Of a DNA stretch of 64,000 nt, positions 62,003 to 64,000 are shown one piece after another; position 1 is the stretch's first letter; each line of letters starts with the position of its first letter. The position numbers and the translations under genes are program-made. Origin of the DNA: Sinohyriopsis cumingii (lineage: Eukaryota; Mollusca; Bivalvia; Unionida; Unionidae). The stretch is taken from assembly GCA_028554795.2 (NCBI GenBank), contig JAPYKE020000037.1:124001-188000 (forward strand), given 5' to 3'. Under the pieces are notes generated by a model that saw only the letters and a program-made list of their open reading frames with translations, ran no database searches and was not told where the DNA came from.

Positions 62003-64000
62003 ACATAAATACTTTAATGACAAACTAATAAATAAATAACAAAACTAAAAGAAAAAGAAATAAACACTCGTACATGTCTAAACCAGAACCAACATATATT
62101 ACCTCATTCACGAAATTTAACTAGGATAGGAGAAAAAACAACCATTCAAACAAAGTGGCCAAAACCCTAACACCAAACAGGACCCATAATGACCCCCGTT
62201 GAAACCATAAAAAAACTACGCCAAAGAATCAACCCACAGCATATAATGGGAGCATGGACATCAGCCCAGCAACCACCACTAGCAACTTTGTCAGAACATT
62301 ACATTTTACAGTCACAAGGACACCCAACCCCAACAGACGAACTCACCCAAGCTAGCTGTATTTGAACCCGCAAGTAGTACTCCAATCTCAACTCCTCCCT
62401 TTATCTCACCCTTCATTTTTCCCAAATTACATCCGGGTACAGAACCAGAAAATATTGATCTAAACGACAAACTCCCGATTCTAATTAATGGCTCAGCAAG
62501 GACAGAAATAAGACAAGTCAAACCCTCGATAGACCAAATCAACCAAAAACTTTGATTAACACCCACCGCAAAACCACGAATCACAATCAAAATTACCAAA
62601 ACAAACCTGGGTACGGAATTGATAACCACACCACAAACTACAAAATCCAAAATCCAGAAACCAAGGAAAATCATACAGCAATAGAATCAATCTCGAAATC
62701 GGCAACCGCGCAATTTGACACAACTTTCAAAGATAAAAAAGTAATGAAACCATTCATTGCATCAAAACTCCAGGGCCGTTAGAAGACACTAAAACCTTAG
62801 GACAGGAACAGCAAGGGGAAATAGCAGAATTATTAGATTGTTTAGATAGTCAATTCTGGAACAACAAACACAAGTGAATAAGCAAACATACTTAGGTAAA
62901 GAGAAGCTACCCATGAATGAACTAAACAAAGAGACACTATCCACAAGAAACCAACTAACATTGTCCAATCATGAACAAAATCAAACCACAAACAACACTA
63001 ACGAAAAGGAATTAAACATTCAAAACCAAAATAAGAAGCCACAAAAACCAAACCAGAAATTACCAAACCAATTACCAAACCACCAAACAGATAAACAAGG
63101 GACAAAGTCAAACACCAAACCAGACCCAAAACCTACCCCAGAAACAGAGCAAAACCCAAGACACCGTTAAAAATATTTCACCACATCAATCTCACAATCT
63201 TTATCTCTAACAAAAATAAATGGGCGGTGCAAGAGGAGCGAAATTAAATGCGCTAACTGTACAGGACCTCACTACCCTAAATCATATGAATGCCCCCCCC
63301 CCCCACTACCTGTGAATTTGCTATAGTACAACATATGGATTCGAACCACACATCATATAAAGAAGCAAGACTAAATATCATTCAAAATCCGAAAACCCCA
63401 ACCCCCAAAAAAGCACAAATTCAGAACTGAACATTACCACCAATCAAACAAAATAGACCCCCCTCCCCCAACAAAAAAAAACCCACAAAAAAGTACTAGC
63501 CGAAATGAGAATAAAAACCCCAGGAAAACTAACATAAGCAAAACAGCACTACCCAAACTAACCCCTCACCACAATAACTTCTAGTAGACATTATGATAAT
63601 AATCAGGCACCCATATATTAAACAAACCAGTTAAAAATATCCACTAGCACACCAGGGGAATGGAATAAGCAAGTCACCAATCAAATAGGTACTCTACAAA
63701 TGTTGTCCTCCGGTTCATTAGTGAATTTGCTAATAGCATTGTACACAACACAAAGAATGATCATGTCCCAATCGACATGACTAATCAAGTGATAACCTAA
63801 TTATTAAACAAATTCTTTCCCAATCAAAACTCGAGATCATAGTAAACCATACCAAAATTATAACAATAGTAAATATCAATAATCAATATGTATCACACTC
63901 AACGTAAATGCTTGGTACTGTGGCAGTGGAACTGCCGCGGGATCATTAAGAATATCTCCGAGCTAATCCAAAGAATAAACTCCGACAAACCTAAACCTGG
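62003..64000 (+). mobile_element. Decayed Jockey/I-group LINE (copy 2, cut by window end)
   Basis: Partner of 24000-25945. ORF1 knuckle at ~63230-63300. The start of the endonuclease is better preserved (LWQWNCRGIIKNISELIQRI near 63910-63975), the classic opening of this LINE group. The element continues beyond the window. Confidence 0.82.

Larger units (their letters stand above)
43841..64000. repeat. Copy 2 of the large direct duplication
   Basis: Co-linear partner of positions 3-25945, and it continues off the right edge. It lacks the Tx1-like LINE and so preserves that element's empty site near 53790-53810. It carries a nested MITE at 53873-54336 that copy 1 lacks. Microsatellite lengths differ at almost every shared locus, as expected for two sequences that have evolved separately for some time. 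Confidence 0.95.

Overview
Eukaryotic, AT-rich DNA with spliced genes, abundant microsatellites, several LINE families and tRNA-derived SINEs whose conserved cores resemble those I know from molluscs. A bivalve-like mollusc is the best guess. That is inference, because no species marker is present.

The main structure is a very large direct repeat. Positions ~3-25945 (copy 1) match ~43841-64000 (copy 2) almost base for base, with roughly 2-4% difference by eye. The repeat spacing is ~43.8 kb at the left end and ~38.1 kb at the right end. The change is explained mainly by a 6.2 kb LINE present only in copy 1 and a 464 bp inverted-repeat element present only in copy 2. Both copies run off the window, so the single-copy stretch 25946-43840 may also be part of the repeated unit. 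Either this is a tandem segmental duplication or two haplotypes were assembled head to tail.

The only clear host gene is a cGMP-dependent protein kinase (PKG)-like AGC kinase on the minus strand, present once per copy. For the gene of copy 2, every kinase-domain exon and the C-terminus can be read from 56403 down to 36727, with matching splice phases and GT/AG borders. For the gene of copy 1, the exons from 18408 down to 3047 are visible and the rest lies left of the window. Both copies have HRDLQLAN in place of the catalytic-loop HRDLKPEN, so the catalytic lysine is replaced by glutamine. The N-terminal regulatory part, apart from the end of one cyclic-nucleotide-binding domain, was not found.

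Other content, left to right: a minisatellite built from the 3' end of a kinase exon plus its splice donor (1.49-3.05 kb and 45.3-46.76 kb); a 30 bp minisatellite (5.46-5.80 kb); a nearly intact Tx1/L1-like LINE with 10 bp target duplications (10.1-16.3 kb, minus strand); a hAT-type MITE (16.3 kb; its partner at 53.9 kb carries a nested second MITE); a cluster of tRNA-Ala(AGC) genes and pseudogenes embedded in repeats (21.5-23.1 kb and 59.5-61.2 kb); an internally deleted LINE derivative; and a decayed Jockey/I-group LINE (24-28 kb; 62-64 kb). The single-copy middle holds three SINEs, an acidic-repeat minisatellite, a 5'-truncated RTE-type LINE with a long open reverse transcriptase frame, the 3' exons of the kinase gene, and a damaged THAP-domain exon on the plus strand. 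I saw no CRISPR array, rRNA or LTR element.
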